NCBI GenBank assembly: GCA_018262095.1
Contig: JAGTRW010000023.1
Coordinates: forward strand, 1 to 64,000
Reading direction: 5' to 3'
Origin: Pseudomonadota bacterium
Lineage (GTDB): Bacteria; Pseudomonadota; Gammaproteobacteria; Burkholderiales; Rhodocyclaceae
DNA: 64,000 nucleotides
Made by a program: the position numbers and the translations under genes. Shown here one piece after another: positions 33,766 to 42,902 of this stretch (its first letter is position 1; every line of letters starts with the position of its first letter). The notes beneath the pieces were generated by a model. That model ran no database searches, was not told the origin of the DNA, and saw only the letters and a program-made list of their open reading frames with translations.

Positions 33766-36700
33766 TCAGTCACCGCCAGTCAATAGGTCATGCAACGTCA
33801 ACCGTAGCGCCGCAATGTTTGAAGACACGCGTGATTTATAGGCTACGACCGCATCGTGATCAACGTCCCAGAAGGTGTTATCGGGCAACTCCTTTCCAAA
33901 TACATCAAGCAGGAGCGAACGGAACTTTCCAGACGTTTCAGAACCGGTTTCTCTTTGTTCCGAGAAGGATACCTGTTCGGCGCTGGTCAATGCGCAGAGT
34001 AGAGGATGAAGCCGCGCCGAGTGTACCCGCCGATAGCGCTGAATGGTTTGAATGGTACGATCCATCGGACGATCGCCTAAAACCTCGTCGCCGATCGAAA
34101 GCGTTTCGTCATCCGTCCACCGCGCTAATGGAAAGGCGTCAATGAGCCAATCGCCAAGATGAGTCGTGCGCTGACTCCCTTTGCCATAGAGCAGACTGTC
34201 CTCCTCATATCGAGCGAACCAGTGATCCAGCCGACCAATCACCAGGCGGAGCCGATCTACAGGAATTTGCGAGCGATATTGCGTACCGAAAATACCAATC
34301 CGGTGCGGAATTCTGTCTATTAGTCGAATCAGTTCGTCGGTAAGCAGCGGGGCAAACAGGCTGTTGCCTATACCAAGAACCAGCAGGTCATAATCGCCAT
34401 CGGGAACATGCCACGGCGACATAAACGCATGGGTTACCTCGGCATCGGCGGGCAGCACTGAGTGAATCAGATGGTAACCAAGCCGATCTCCGAAATTGCC
34501 CACATTCGCACAGGAAAGGACAAGCACTTTCTTTGCTCGCTCGCGCGGGGGCGTACCCGGTTCGACTAGAAAAAGCGCCTGGTTCTGGTCAATTCGATCC
34601 GCGCGACGACAGAACAGGCCGGCACTCTGGAATGTGCAGTCCAGTTCGTTGAGCGAAAGATCGTTAACCCAACCCAGAGCTCGCCGGTCCAGGTGACCCG
34701 TCCAGTCGACCGGACAATAGCTCAAGATTGCCGGTTTGCCGATCTCTCGCAACTGCTGCAGAAATTTGGCAGGCTCATAGAGATACTCAAGGACACCGAG
34801 CATCGTGATGCGATCGCATTCTGCGGCAGCTGCAGGCAACGGCTCAGCATTTAAATCGCAGACAATCGTTCGGGCATCACGCGCCACGACGTCACAAGGG
34901 ACATAGCTACAGGTTTTTGGCAAAAACCCCTCAAGGGCCATGGCACCACAACCGATGTCGAACACACGCGCACCGGCCGGGATGAATTGCGAGACCAATT
35001 TGGCTCGCGCATTCCAGGCCGGCTCAAGCTGCTCTCGATCAGACCAACGAAGGACGTCCGTTCGCTGTTCGACGATAACTCGTTTGCGACGCATCGATTC
35101 ATCGAGAGGTGTTGCCGAAAGCACCTCGGGCGCATAGAGTTCGCACAGCGCGGCACCTACCGCCAAAATGGCGCCTTGCCAATCGCCCAAGGACTGCTGC
35201 CGGAAAAGTCGCATCGTTGGATACCACGGCGAATCGGTGCGACCGATCATCCAACGCCAGTCTGGCACGTATGGGATCAGTGTCCAAACGGGTCGTCCCA
35301 GTGCGCCGGCCAAATGGGCAGGCGCCGAGTCGACGGTGATCAACAAATCCAAATTTTCGATAAGGGCAGCGGCATCGGCAAAGTCATTGATCAATGGCGA
35401 CGCATCGATTAGTTCGAGGCGCGACGTTGAATTCTTGATATCGCGCGCGCGATCCCCAATCTGTAAACTCACAAATTGCGCAGGAACGTCCGCCAGAGAA
35501 TCAAACTGATCCAGGGGAATTGACCGATTCCAGTCGTTGTCATGCGTCGACCGGCCAGCCCAGACCAGTCCGATGCGAGGGAGATTGCCTTTCCCTGAAG
35601 CTTGTTCATCAAGCCATTTTCGCCATATCTCAACCTTGCCTGGATTGCTAACGACGTAAGGAACATCGGCGGGCAGCGTAGCGAGCATCGTGGCAAAGCG
35701 ATGAGGGAGGCTTAGGTAAAAGGCCCAATAGTCGAAAACTTCGTCCGGCCCAATATCTGCGGACAGAACGCGATCGACACCCTCAATGGTGGACAGCAGC
35801 GGCGCAAGCGCGGGCGTAGTGCGTAGCCAGACGGTCGCCCCCATCGACTTGAGTTGCTGCGCATAGCGAGCGAACTGGATTTGATCGCCCAAGCCCTGCT
35901 CGGGCTGCACGACGATGACCTTGCCGGGCAATGATTCGCCGGCCCACATCGGCTTGCCGTAATCCGGGATCAAGATGCGTTGATAGCTTCGTCGATCAGG
36001 AGAAAAACGCCATTCGTATTCGTGCCATCCCTCCGAAAAGCACCCTTCTCTTAGCAATGAAATACCCAGAAGATAATGAGCATCGGCGTTGCTTGGCTGT
36101 ATAACAAGAGCTTGGCGCAAACACTCGGCGGACTCCCGATAACTGCCGGCAGACATCAGAGCGCTGGCTCGAGCGACGAGAGTCGCCGATAACTCAGCCG
36201 GCGAATTTGAACTCGAAACAAAAGCAAGTTCTCGATTCGCCTCATCCAGACGGCCCTGTCGCATCAACAGCATATGCAAATTGATATGCGTCTTCGGGTC
36301 GCTTGGGCAAATATCTAGCGAACGCCGATAACACTGCTCTGCCGCATCGGTTTGCCCCAACCCCGAAAGGACATTGCCGAGGTTGCAGTAGGCCACATGA
36401 TGCTCCGGTTGCCGCGTCAGCACCTGTCGAAACGACTTCTCCGCGTCGGAAAACCGCATTTGTTCGAGCTGCGTGACGCCCAGCGTATTCAATGCGTCCA
36501 AGTAATCAGGATCGATCTGACAAGCGCTGAGCGCGGCTTCTTCCGCATCGCGCAATCGGTGTTGGGCGGTTAACACCACCGCCAGGCTATTTAAAAATGT
36601 CGGGTGCCGATTGGCGTCAATCGCTCGGCGAATCAGCCGCTCGGCTTCGGCCAGATTGCCTCTGGCATGCTGTATCGCCCCCGACAGATGCAAGGCATCG

Positions 36701-36876
36701 GCATGTTCAGGCTGTTGATCAAGCAGGGACTGATAAATCTTGTCTGCCTCGTCAAGTTGACCAGACACATGCAATTCCATTGCGCGATGAAGCGCTTCGG
36801 CGAAGGCCTGGTCGATTTCTTTGGCACGAGCGGAATTGCTTGTCACTGCGGCATGTTTTCGTTGTTTCTTGCTCAT
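33766..36876 (-). CDS. TPR / glycosyltransferase / methyltransferase / pyruvyltransferase-like fusion protein
   Basis: A 1036-residue cytoplasmic protein. Residues ~20-300 hold about seven TPR units (PEHADALHLSGAIQHARGNLAEAERLIRRAI). Residues ~310-590 resemble the GT9/heptosyltransferase-like half of TPR-linked (OGT-like) transferases (VVQPEQGLGDQIQFARYA; ITVDSAPAHLAGALGRPVWTLIP). Residues ~640-780 are a MetW-like methyltransferase (ARVFDIGCGAMALEGF; RITMLGVLEYLYEP). Residues ~785-1030 resemble a polysaccharide pyruvyltransferase (LVLSCANVGNFGDRLGYHLI). It is divergent from flagellin, so flagellin glycan assembly is the natural suggestion. Confidence 0.75.
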   Translation of the reverse strand: MSKKQRKHAAVTSNSARAKEIDQAFAEALHRAMELHVSGQLDEADKIYQSLLDQQPEHADALHLSGAIQHARGNLAEAERLIRRAIDANRHPTFLNSLAVVLTAQHRLRDAEEAALSACQIDPDYLDALNTLGVTQLEQMRFSDAEKSFRQVLTRQPEHHVAYCNLGNVLSGLGQTDAAEQCYRRSLDICPSDPKTHINLHMLLMRQGRLDEANRELAFVSSSNSPAELSATLVARASALMSAGSYRESAECLRQALVIQPSNADAHYLLGISLLREGCFSEGWHEYEWRFSPDRRSYQRILIPDYGKPMWAGESLPGKVIVVQPEQGLGDQIQFARYAQQLKSMGATVWLRTTPALAPLLSTIEGVDRVLSADIGPDEVFDYWAFYLSLPHRFATMLATLPADVPYVVSNPGKVEIWRKWLDEQASGKGNLPRIGLVWAGRSTHDNDWNRSIPLDQFDSLADVPAQFVSLQIGDRARDIKNSTSRLELIDASPLINDFADAAALIENLDLLITVDSAPAHLAGALGRPVWTLIPYVPDWRWMIGRTDSPWYPTMRLFRQQSLGDWQGAILAVGAALCELYAPEVLSATPLDESMRRKRVIVEQRTDVLRWSDREQLEPAWNARAKLVSQFIPAGARVFDIGCGAMALEGFLPKTCSYVPCDVVARDARTIVCDLNAEPLPAAAAECDRITMLGVLEYLYEPAKFLQQLREIGKPAILSYCPVDWTGHLDRRALGWVNDLSLNELDCTFQSAGLFCRRADRIDQNQALFLVEPGTPPRERAKKVLVLSCANVGNFGDRLGYHLIHSVLPADAEVTHAFMSPWHVPDGDYDLLVLGIGNSLFAPLLTDELIRLIDRIPHRIGIFGTQYRSQIPVDRLRLVIGRLDHWFARYEEDSLLYGKGSQRTTHLGDWLIDAFPLARWTDDETLSIGDEVLGDRPMDRTIQTIQRYRRVHSARLHPLLCALTSAEQVSFSEQRETGSETSGKFRSLLLDVFGKELPDNTFWDVDHDAVVAYKSRVSSNIAALRLTLHDLLTGGD

Positions 36877-37064
36877 ACCTAGCCTTATCCTGAATTTTCA
36901 ACTAACGGCCTGTTGAATTTGAGTCCGACGAGCAGCAAACCCGCCACCGAATCGCAATTCTATACGACAGCCTGTTTACCTTGCCGCACCGTTAACGCCA
37001 GCCAACGCTAAAGTCCGCGCGCGACGCACCGTTAGAGACTCACGCGGCACGCTCAAATAAATCC

Positions 37065-37091
37065 TAAAGTTTCGGTTGAGCGGGTCGTAAA
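37065..37091 (+). promoter_or_regulatory. Sigma-28 (FliA) promoter of flagellin
   Basis: TAAAGTTT, an exact -35 element, then 11 bases, then GTCGTAAA, which matches the GCCGATAA -10 consensus at 6 of 8. It lies ~100 bases before the fliC ATG, a normal leader length for class III flagellar genes. Confidence 0.8.
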
Positions 37092-37192
37092 GAGACTTGT
37101 AAGCGATTTGATCGCCACACAGGATGGGCCGGAAGAGCGCCGCGAGGCCAGTAAATCGGGAACCCAAAGTCAATTCATCCAAGGAGCCAAAA

Positions 37193-38608
37193 ATGACCCA
37201 AGTAATCATGACCAACGTGGCGTCGCTCAATTCGCAACGTCAACTCAACAAGTCGCAAGCTTCGCTTAACCAATCGCTCGAGCGCCTCTCTTCGGGCCTG
37301 CGCATCAACAGCGCCAAGGACGACGCCGCTGGCCTGGCGATCTCGCAACGGATGACTTCGCAGATTTCCGGCATGAACGTCGCGACGCGCAACGCCAACG
37401 ACGGCATTTCGCTGGCGCAGACGGCCGAAGGCACGCTCTCGACAATCAGCGACAACCTGCAGCGCATGCGCGAACTGTCGGTGCAATCGGCCAACGCCAG
37501 CAACAGCTCGACCGACCGCACCGCGATCCAGCAGGAAATCACGCAGCTTTCCAGCGAAATCGACCGCGTCGCGCAACAAACCGATTTCAACGGCACCAAG
37601 CTCCTGGACGGCAGCTTCAGCGCGCAAGACTTCCAGGTTGGCGCCAACGTCGGCCAGACCATTACCGTATCCAGCATCGCCAGCGCACGGACCAGCGCGC
37701 TCGGCCAATACCAGGGGTTCTCAAGCAGCACCGCACTCGCCGCGACGGCCACCGATACGGCTGCCGCAAAGACCATCTCGGTTGGCGGTAACACCTTCAG
37801 CTATAACGTTGCCACCGACGCCAAGGCGATCTCCGCCGCGATCAACTCGTCAGGCATCGCCGGCTTGACCGCTACTGCCAGCGCGACCACCGTTGCGAGC
37901 GTGGCCACCACGACGGCCACCACGACGGCTGGTACCGCCAGCTTCGTGCTCAACAACATCACCATCAATGTTAACGCGGTAGTTGGCAGCGCCTCGGCCA
38001 ACAAGGCCACTGCGCTCGCAGCAATCAACGCCCAGTCGTCAGCCACCGGCGTAGTTGCATCCGACGACGGCACCGGGCTGAAACTCACGGCAAACGACGG
38101 GCGTAACATCACGATGAGCGCCATCACGCTGGGGACTGCCGTAGCGACCACCCTCGCCGACTTTGGTCTGGCCGGTGCGGCTACGACGGGCAGCACGGTC
38201 AACATGAACTACAAGGCCCCGTCGGGAGTCACCGGCTCGATGACTTTCACCGGCGCTTTTGCTCCTGGTGCTCAGGCCATTGCCGCAACCGGCACGTCAA
38301 TCGCCGGCCTCGACGTCACCACGGTTGCCGGTGCTAACAAGGCCATCGACTCGATCGACGCCGCGCTGGCCAGCGTCAATAGCTCGAAAGCCAACCTCGG
38401 TGCGATTCAGAACCGCTTCACCTCGGTCGTCGCCAACCTGCAATCGTCGTCGGAAAATCTGTCTGCTTCGCGCAGCCGGATTCAGGATGCCGACTTTGCC
38501 GCAGAAACGGCTGCCATGTCCAAGGCCAACATTCTGCAACAAGCCGGTACGGCGATGCTGGCCCAAGCCAACTCGGCACCGCAGAACGTTCTTTCGCTGC
38601 TCAAGTAA
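37193..38608 (+). CDS. fliC: Flagellin
   Basis: A 471-residue filament subunit from the ATG at 37193, preceded by AAGGAG; the track ORF adds 23 residues of leader. The conserved N-terminal D0/D1 (NSQRQLNKSQASLNQSLERLSSGLRINSAKDDAAGLAISQRM) and C-terminal D1/D0 (RIQDADFAAETAAMSKANILQQAGTAMLAQANSAPQNVLSLL) frame a variable centre rich in Thr, Ser and Ala, a good substrate for O-glycosylation. No cysteines are seen. Export is by the flagellar type III system. Confidence 0.95.
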   Translation: MTQVIMTNVASLNSQRQLNKSQASLNQSLERLSSGLRINSAKDDAAGLAISQRMTSQISGMNVATRNANDGISLAQTAEGTLSTISDNLQRMRELSVQSANASNSSTDRTAIQQEITQLSSEIDRVAQQTDFNGTKLLDGSFSAQDFQVGANVGQTITVSSIASARTSALGQYQGFSSSTALAATATDTAAAKTISVGGNTFSYNVATDAKAISAAINSSGIAGLTATASATTVASVATTTATTTAGTASFVLNNITINVNAVVGSASANKATALAAINAQSSATGVVASDDGTGLKLTANDGRNITMSAITLGTAVATTLADFGLAGAATTGSTVNMNYKAPSGVTGSMTFTGAFAPGAQAIAATGTSIAGLDVTTVAGANKAIDSIDAALASVNSSKANLGAIQNRFTSVVANLQSSSENLSASRSRIQDADFAAETAAMSKANILQQAGTAMLAQANSAPQNVLSLLK

Positions 38609-38620
38609 GCGCTTGACCCG

Positions 38621-38655
38621 CTGGCGGCGCAGAAGTCGGAACCCGGCGCCGCCAG
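38621..38655. other. Hairpin after fliC without a T tract
   Basis: CTGGCGGCG and CGCCGCCAG form a perfect 9-bp stem with a 17-base loop, 13 bases past the fliC stop. No run of T follows, so it may stabilise the 3' end of the abundant flagellin mRNA or attenuate read-through to flaG rather than terminate. Confidence 0.4.
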
Positions 38656-38735
38656 GCGAAGTTCGCAAGGTATGATAGGAGGGCGCAACTGCGGCAACGC
38701 AGCGGCGCCCCTCGCCCATCTAGCAGGAGTTGACC

Positions 38736-39110
38736 ATGGCTATCGAATCGATCCCAAGCGCAACCGTAAACACGGCGCCCGCCGCGCCATCAGAGACGCG
38801 CTCGTTGGCCCGCAGCACGAGCGCCACAGAACTCACGGCAGCCCCGTCGGTTTCGGAAAAGACACCGGTCGCCAAGCCACCTGCCAGCGAGGCCCAGCTG
38901 CAAAGCGCGGTCAACGCCGCCAACGACTTCATCAAACCGATCACCAACGCGGTCGAGTTTTCTCTCGATGAGGAATCGGACCGAATGGTCGTCAAGGTCA
39001 TGGACAACGCGACCAAGGAAGTGATCCGCCAGATTCCTTCGGAAGAAATGCTCGCCATCGCCCAGGCGCTCGACAAGATTCAAGGGCTGCTGATCAAGCA
39101 AAAAGCGTAA
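38736..39110 (+). CDS. flaG: Flagellar protein FlaG
   Basis: A 124-residue protein from the ATG at 38736, with AGCAGGAG upstream. A disordered Ala/Ser/Pro-rich N-terminal half precedes the FlaG domain (VEFSLDEESDRMVVKVMDNATKEVIRQIPSEEMLAIAQALDKIQGLL). FlaG affects filament length in other bacteria. It sits between fliC and fliD, its usual place. Confidence 0.92.
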   Translation: MAIESIPSATVNTAPAAPSETRSLARSTSATELTAAPSVSEKTPVAKPPASEAQLQSAVNAANDFIKPITNAVEFSLDEESDRMVVKVMDNATKEVIRQIPSEEMLAIAQALDKIQGLLIKQKA

Positions 39111-39150
39111 ACCCGGCGTACACTGGCGGGAAGTTTTCAAGGAGATTGCA

Positions 39151-40515
39151 ATGGCCTCTGTATCCTCTCTCGGTTCAGGTTCCGGGCTTGCCCTGGAAGA
39201 GCTGCTGACCAAGCTGATGACCGCCGAACAGGCGCCGCTCACGGCGCTGGCGACCAAGGTCACTTCGACCAACACGCGCATCTCGTCGCTCGGCACGCTC
39301 AACAGCGCGCTCGCCGCGCTGCAGACCGCGGCGCAGGCGATGAAAACGAGCATCGGCCAGACGGCTGCCAGCAAGTATTCAACCTTCAGCGCCAGTACCA
39401 GCGACGCAACGGTGGCCACCGCCAGCACGACGACCGGCGCCGCCGCCGGGACCTACAAACTCACCGACGTCGTTCTCGCCACCGCGCAGCAGATCACCAA
39501 GACGAACGTCACTGCGCCGACCGTCGCCGGCTCGCTGAGCATCCAGGTCGGCAGCGGCACAGCGGTCAACGTCACCCTGGGTGAGAACTCGACACTCTCC
39601 GACGTCGCCAGCGCGATCAACAGCTCAAGCGCCGGCGTCACCGCGTCGATCGTCACCAGTGGCAGCGACAGCTACTTGACGTTTACGGCCAACAACACCG
39701 GCGCTGCCAACACCATCACCATCACCGGCAGCGATACAACTGGTGGCGGCTCCGCGTGGCAGACCGCTTTCGGCTACTCGTCGTCGGCAACGAACAGTTG
39801 GACGCAGAAAACGGCTGCGGCCGACGCGTCGCTCAAGATCGACGACGTCGCCGTCACCAGCGCCAGCAACACGCTGACCAGCATCAGCGGTCTGTCGATC
39901 AATCTACTCAAGGCCGGTACGACGACGGTCACCGTCACCAAGGATTCGACGACCAGCCTGACCAGCGCGCTCAACACTTTCGTCACCGCTTACAACTCGG
40001 CCAACACGACCATGGGCGGGCTCGGCGCCTACAACGCGACGACCAAGAAAGCCGGCGCGCTGCAGGGCAATTCAACGCTGCGCAACGCCCAGACCCAAGT
40101 GCGCAGCCTGTTGTTCAGCAACCCGACCGGCGGATCGTCGCCCTATCAGCTGTTGTCGGACATCGGCGTTTCGGTGGCCAAGGACGGTTCGCTGTCGGTC
40201 GACAGTACCAAGCTCAACAAGGCAATTACGGCCGACTTCACCACCGTCGCCAGCATGGTCGCCAAGGTCGGCGCGGCCTACGACACGGCGCTCACGGGGA
40301 TTGTCGGCACCGACGGTTCGATCGCTGCGGCGACCAAGAGCGCCAACGCCACGATCAAGGATCTCGAAGCACGCAAGACCGCGATATCGACGCGCCTGAC
40401 CAAAATTGAAGCGATTTATCGTGCGCAATTCACCGCGTTGGATACCCTGGTGGCCAAGATGAAGACCACTCAGTCGTACCTCACTCAGCAATTCGCCACC
40501 AAAACGTCCTCTTAG
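39151..40515 (+). CDS. fliD: Flagellar filament cap protein FliD (HAP2)
   Basis: A 454-residue secreted cap protein. The N-terminal FliD_N region (SSLGSGSGLALEELLTKLMTAEQAPLTALATKVTSTNTRISSLGTLNSALAALQ) and C-terminal FliD_C region (RLTKIEAIYRAQFTALDTLVAKMKTTQSYLTQQF) are clear. The middle is Ser/Thr/Ala-rich, like the flagellin centre. AAGGAGATTGCA precedes the ATG. It folds flagellin monomers at the filament tip. Confidence 0.94.
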   Translation: MASVSSLGSGSGLALEELLTKLMTAEQAPLTALATKVTSTNTRISSLGTLNSALAALQTAAQAMKTSIGQTAASKYSTFSASTSDATVATASTTTGAAAGTYKLTDVVLATAQQITKTNVTAPTVAGSLSIQVGSGTAVNVTLGENSTLSDVASAINSSSAGVTASIVTSGSDSYLTFTANNTGAANTITITGSDTTGGGSAWQTAFGYSSSATNSWTQKTAAADASLKIDDVAVTSASNTLTSISGLSINLLKAGTTTVTVTKDSTTSLTSALNTFVTAYNSANTTMGGLGAYNATTKKAGALQGNSTLRNAQTQVRSLLFSNPTGGSSPYQLLSDIGVSVAKDGSLSVDSTKLNKAITADFTTVASMVAKVGAAYDTALTGIVGTDGSIAAATKSANATIKDLEARKTAISTRLTKIEAIYRAQFTALDTLVAKMKTTQSYLTQQFATKTSS

Positions 40516-40533
40516 CGAGACCTAGACAAAACA

Positions 40534-40944
40534 ATGGGATTTGGAACAGGCTTTGGCGGCGCCTCCGCCTACGCGCAACTTGCCGTCGAGACGAACGTCG
40601 CTTCGGCCGACCCGCACACCTTGATCCTGCTGCTCTTCGAAGGCGCCGAAGCGGCGATTCGCCTGGCCAAGAACAAGCTGGCGGATAAAGATACGGCGGC
40701 CAAAGGCAAGGCGATTTCGCAGGCGATTCAGATCGTTTCGGACGGCTTGCGCGCCAGTCTCGACGTCAAGGCCGGCGGCGAGCTCGCCGAACGCCTGGCC
40801 GCGCTCTACGACTACATCGCCGCCCGCCTGCTGTGGGCCAACCTCAAGAACGACGAGGCGGCGATGGACGAGTGTCTCAAGCTGCTCGGCGAGATCCATG
40901 CGGCCTGGGCGCAGATCGCCCCCGATCAGCAGGCGGTGGCTTGA
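40534..40944 (+). CDS. fliS: Flagellar export chaperone FliS
   Basis: A 136-residue cytosolic chaperone that binds the flagellin C terminus before export. The signature region is AYAQLAVETNVASADPHTLILLLFEGAEAAIRLAKNKL, then the four-helix bundle with LYDYIAARLLWANLKND. It follows fliD by 18 bp and precedes the FliT-like gene by 3 bp. Confidence 0.92.
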   Translation: MGFGTGFGGASAYAQLAVETNVASADPHTLILLLFEGAEAAIRLAKNKLADKDTAAKGKAISQAIQIVSDGLRASLDVKAGGELAERLAALYDYIAARLLWANLKNDEAAMDECLKLLGEIHAAWAQIAPDQQAVA

Positions 40945-40947
40945 ACC

Positions 40948-41229
40948 ATGGCCACCGAGGCGCATTATCAACAAGTACTGGCGCTGAGCCAGCGCATGCT
41001 GGCCGCCGGCATGGCGCAACACTGGGACGAACTGGTGGCGCTCGAAGCGCAACGGCAGACACTGCTCGACCAAGCGCCGGCCACTACGCCGAACGAGTCG
41101 CGCCCACTGAGCGAACTGATCGGCGAGATTCAGCAGTGCGACGCGCAATTGAGCGAGAAACTCGAGGCCTGGCTCTCCCACGCCCGCATTCTGCTGCGCA
41201 TGGACGCCAAATCATCGCCTAAATCCTGA
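40948..41229 (+). CDS. fliT: FliT-like flagellar chaperone
   Basis: A 93-residue helical protein (YQQVLALSQRMLAAGMAQHWDELVALEAQRQTLLDQ) with the FliT size, composition and position right after fliS. FliT binds FliD and, in enterics, the FlhDC regulator. Sequence similarity in this family is low, so the call leans on gene order. Confidence 0.75.
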   Translation: MATEAHYQQVLALSQRMLAAGMAQHWDELVALEAQRQTLLDQAPATTPNESRPLSELIGEIQQCDAQLSEKLEAWLSHARILLRMDAKSSPKS

Positions 41230-41231
41230 CC

Positions 41232-42479
41232 ATGATCCCCGCCGACGTCGCCAGCCGCCTGCAGGTTTCTGCCGACACCGCGCTGCGGCCGGTGGCGCCG
41301 GCGCAGGAAATCGCCGATCGGCTCTCGGGGCTGGTCGCCGGCCAGAAGGTGATGGCCGAAATCCAGGCGATGTTGCCCAACGGCACCTATCGCGCGATGA
41401 TCAATCAGCGCAGCATCACCCTGGCGCTCCCGTTTTCGGCCAAGAGCGGCGACTCGCTCGAACTGCAGGTGACCGAATCGGACGGCAAGCTGGCGCTCGC
41501 TGTCGTCGCCAATCCCGACGAAGGCGGCAAGCCGGCCGCCGCCACGACGTCGGCAACGCTCAGCCGCACCGGCCAGCTGATCAGCAATCTTTTTTCCGAA
41601 GCACGCGACGCCAAGGGCGGCCCGGTGACGACGATGCTCAACGCCAACCAACCGATCAGCGCGACGCCGGTCAGCGCCCAGGACTTGCTGCCGCAGCTCA
41701 AACAGGCGATCACGCAAAGCGGCATGTTCTACGAATCGCATCAGGCCGAATGGGTCGAGGGCCGTTTCACCAAAGCGGCGCTGCTGCAGGAACCGCAGGG
41801 CAAGCTGTCGTCGCCGGCCACGCTGGCCGCCGAGGCGCTCACGGCCAACATCGCGCCAGCGACGCCCGCCACGGCCAACCAGACTGCCAGCCCCCTGGCC
41901 GACCCAAAGGCCGAAAATCCGGCGGCGACGGCACCGCTCAAGGCGCGGCCCGATGCCGGCGAACCCGCCGCCACGCTGCGCCTGGCTATTGACGGCGCGC
42001 CGGCCGGCGAGACGGCCAAGGCCAGTGCCGCGCAGGGAACGACGCAAAGCGCCGTAGCGTCACCGGCCCAGGCGCATAGCCAACAACTCGTTGCGCCGCA
42101 GGCGCAAGCGCTGGTGCAACAGCAGCTCGACGCGTTGGCCACGCAGAATTTCAGTTGGCAGGGCCAGATCTGGCCAGGCCAGGAGATGCGCTGGGAAATT
42201 GACGAGGACGCTGCGCGCAGCGCCCCAGGAGAAGATGAAACCGCAGCGAAATGGGCAACGCGGCTGCACCTGACGCTGCCTAACCTGGGATCGGTCGATG
42301 CCCAGATTCGCTTGCAGGGCAACGAGATCACCCTATCAATGACCGCCGGCAGCGAAAAAACCCGCGCCCTGATGCGCGCTTCGGGCGTCGCGCTGCGTAG
42401 CCAGCTCAGTGAGGCGGGAATCTCGCTCGCCTCGATGGGCGTTGCGGCGACCGACAAGAGCGATGGCCAAGCCGGATAA
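41232..42479 (+). CDS. fliK: FliK-like flagellar hook-length control protein
   Basis: A 415-residue protein. The C-terminal ~90 residues form the FliK substrate-switch domain (LHLTLPNLGSVDAQIRLQGNEITLSMTAGSEKTRALMRASGVALRSQLSEAGI). The long middle is Ala/Pro/Thr/Gln-rich and probably extended, as a molecular ruler would be. It starts 2 bp after the FliT-like gene and overlaps the next gene by 17 bp, in a different frame. Being in a late cluster rather than beside fliE-J is common in betaproteobacteria. Confidence 0.8.
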   Translation: MIPADVASRLQVSADTALRPVAPAQEIADRLSGLVAGQKVMAEIQAMLPNGTYRAMINQRSITLALPFSAKSGDSLELQVTESDGKLALAVVANPDEGGKPAAATTSATLSRTGQLISNLFSEARDAKGGPVTTMLNANQPISATPVSAQDLLPQLKQAITQSGMFYESHQAEWVEGRFTKAALLQEPQGKLSSPATLAAEALTANIAPATPATANQTASPLADPKAENPAATAPLKARPDAGEPAATLRLAIDGAPAGETAKASAAQGTTQSAVASPAQAHSQQLVAPQAQALVQQQLDALATQNFSWQGQIWPGQEMRWEIDEDAARSAPGEDETAAKWATRLHLTLPNLGSVDAQIRLQGNEITLSMTAGSEKTRALMRASGVALRSQLSEAGISLASMGVAATDKSDGQAG

Positions 42480-42789
42480 TGATCCGCTGAAAAGCGCGGT
42501 GGCGTTGGCCTACGGCCAGACCGACGCGGCCCCGCGCGTGGTCGCCAAGGGGCGCGGCATGATCGCCGAGCAGATCATCCTGCGCGCTCGCGAACACGGC
42601 GTTTATGTGCACGAATCGCCGGAACTCGTCTCGCTGCTGATGCAAATCGACCTCGATCAGCGCATCCCGCCACAGCTCTACATCGCCGTCTCCGAACTGC
42701 TGGCCTGGATCTACCGCCTCGAAAGCGGCCAGCCGGTCGCCGCGGCGCCGATTCTTTCGGCGCTGCCCGAGACGCTTGACAAGACCTAG
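42463..42789 (+). CDS. FlhB C-terminal-domain-like protein
   Basis: A 108-residue protein from the ATG at 42463. It matches the cytoplasmic domain of FlhB (AVALAYGQTDAAPRVVAKGRGMIAEQIILRAREHGVYVHESPELVSLLMQIDLDQRIPPQLYIAVSELLAWIY) but has no membrane part. The autocleavage NPTH motif is replaced by sequence near NDPLKSAV, so it cannot self-cleave. This is the FhlB/FlhB2 type of protein often encoded beside fliK; it may exchange with FlhB in substrate switching. Confidence 0.85.
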   Translation: MAKPDNDPLKSAVALAYGQTDAAPRVVAKGRGMIAEQIILRAREHGVYVHESPELVSLLMQIDLDQRIPPQLYIAVSELLAWIYRLESGQPVAAAPILSALPETLDKT

Positions 42790-42902
42790 GGCCGATTGCA
42801 AGCTCTCCGAAGTCGTATCGCGATGCTGCCCGCGCAAGTCTTTCTTTTCCGCCGAGCGCAAATTGCTTTAAACTCTCCCCGCAAACGCGATCAGGATAAA
42901 CA

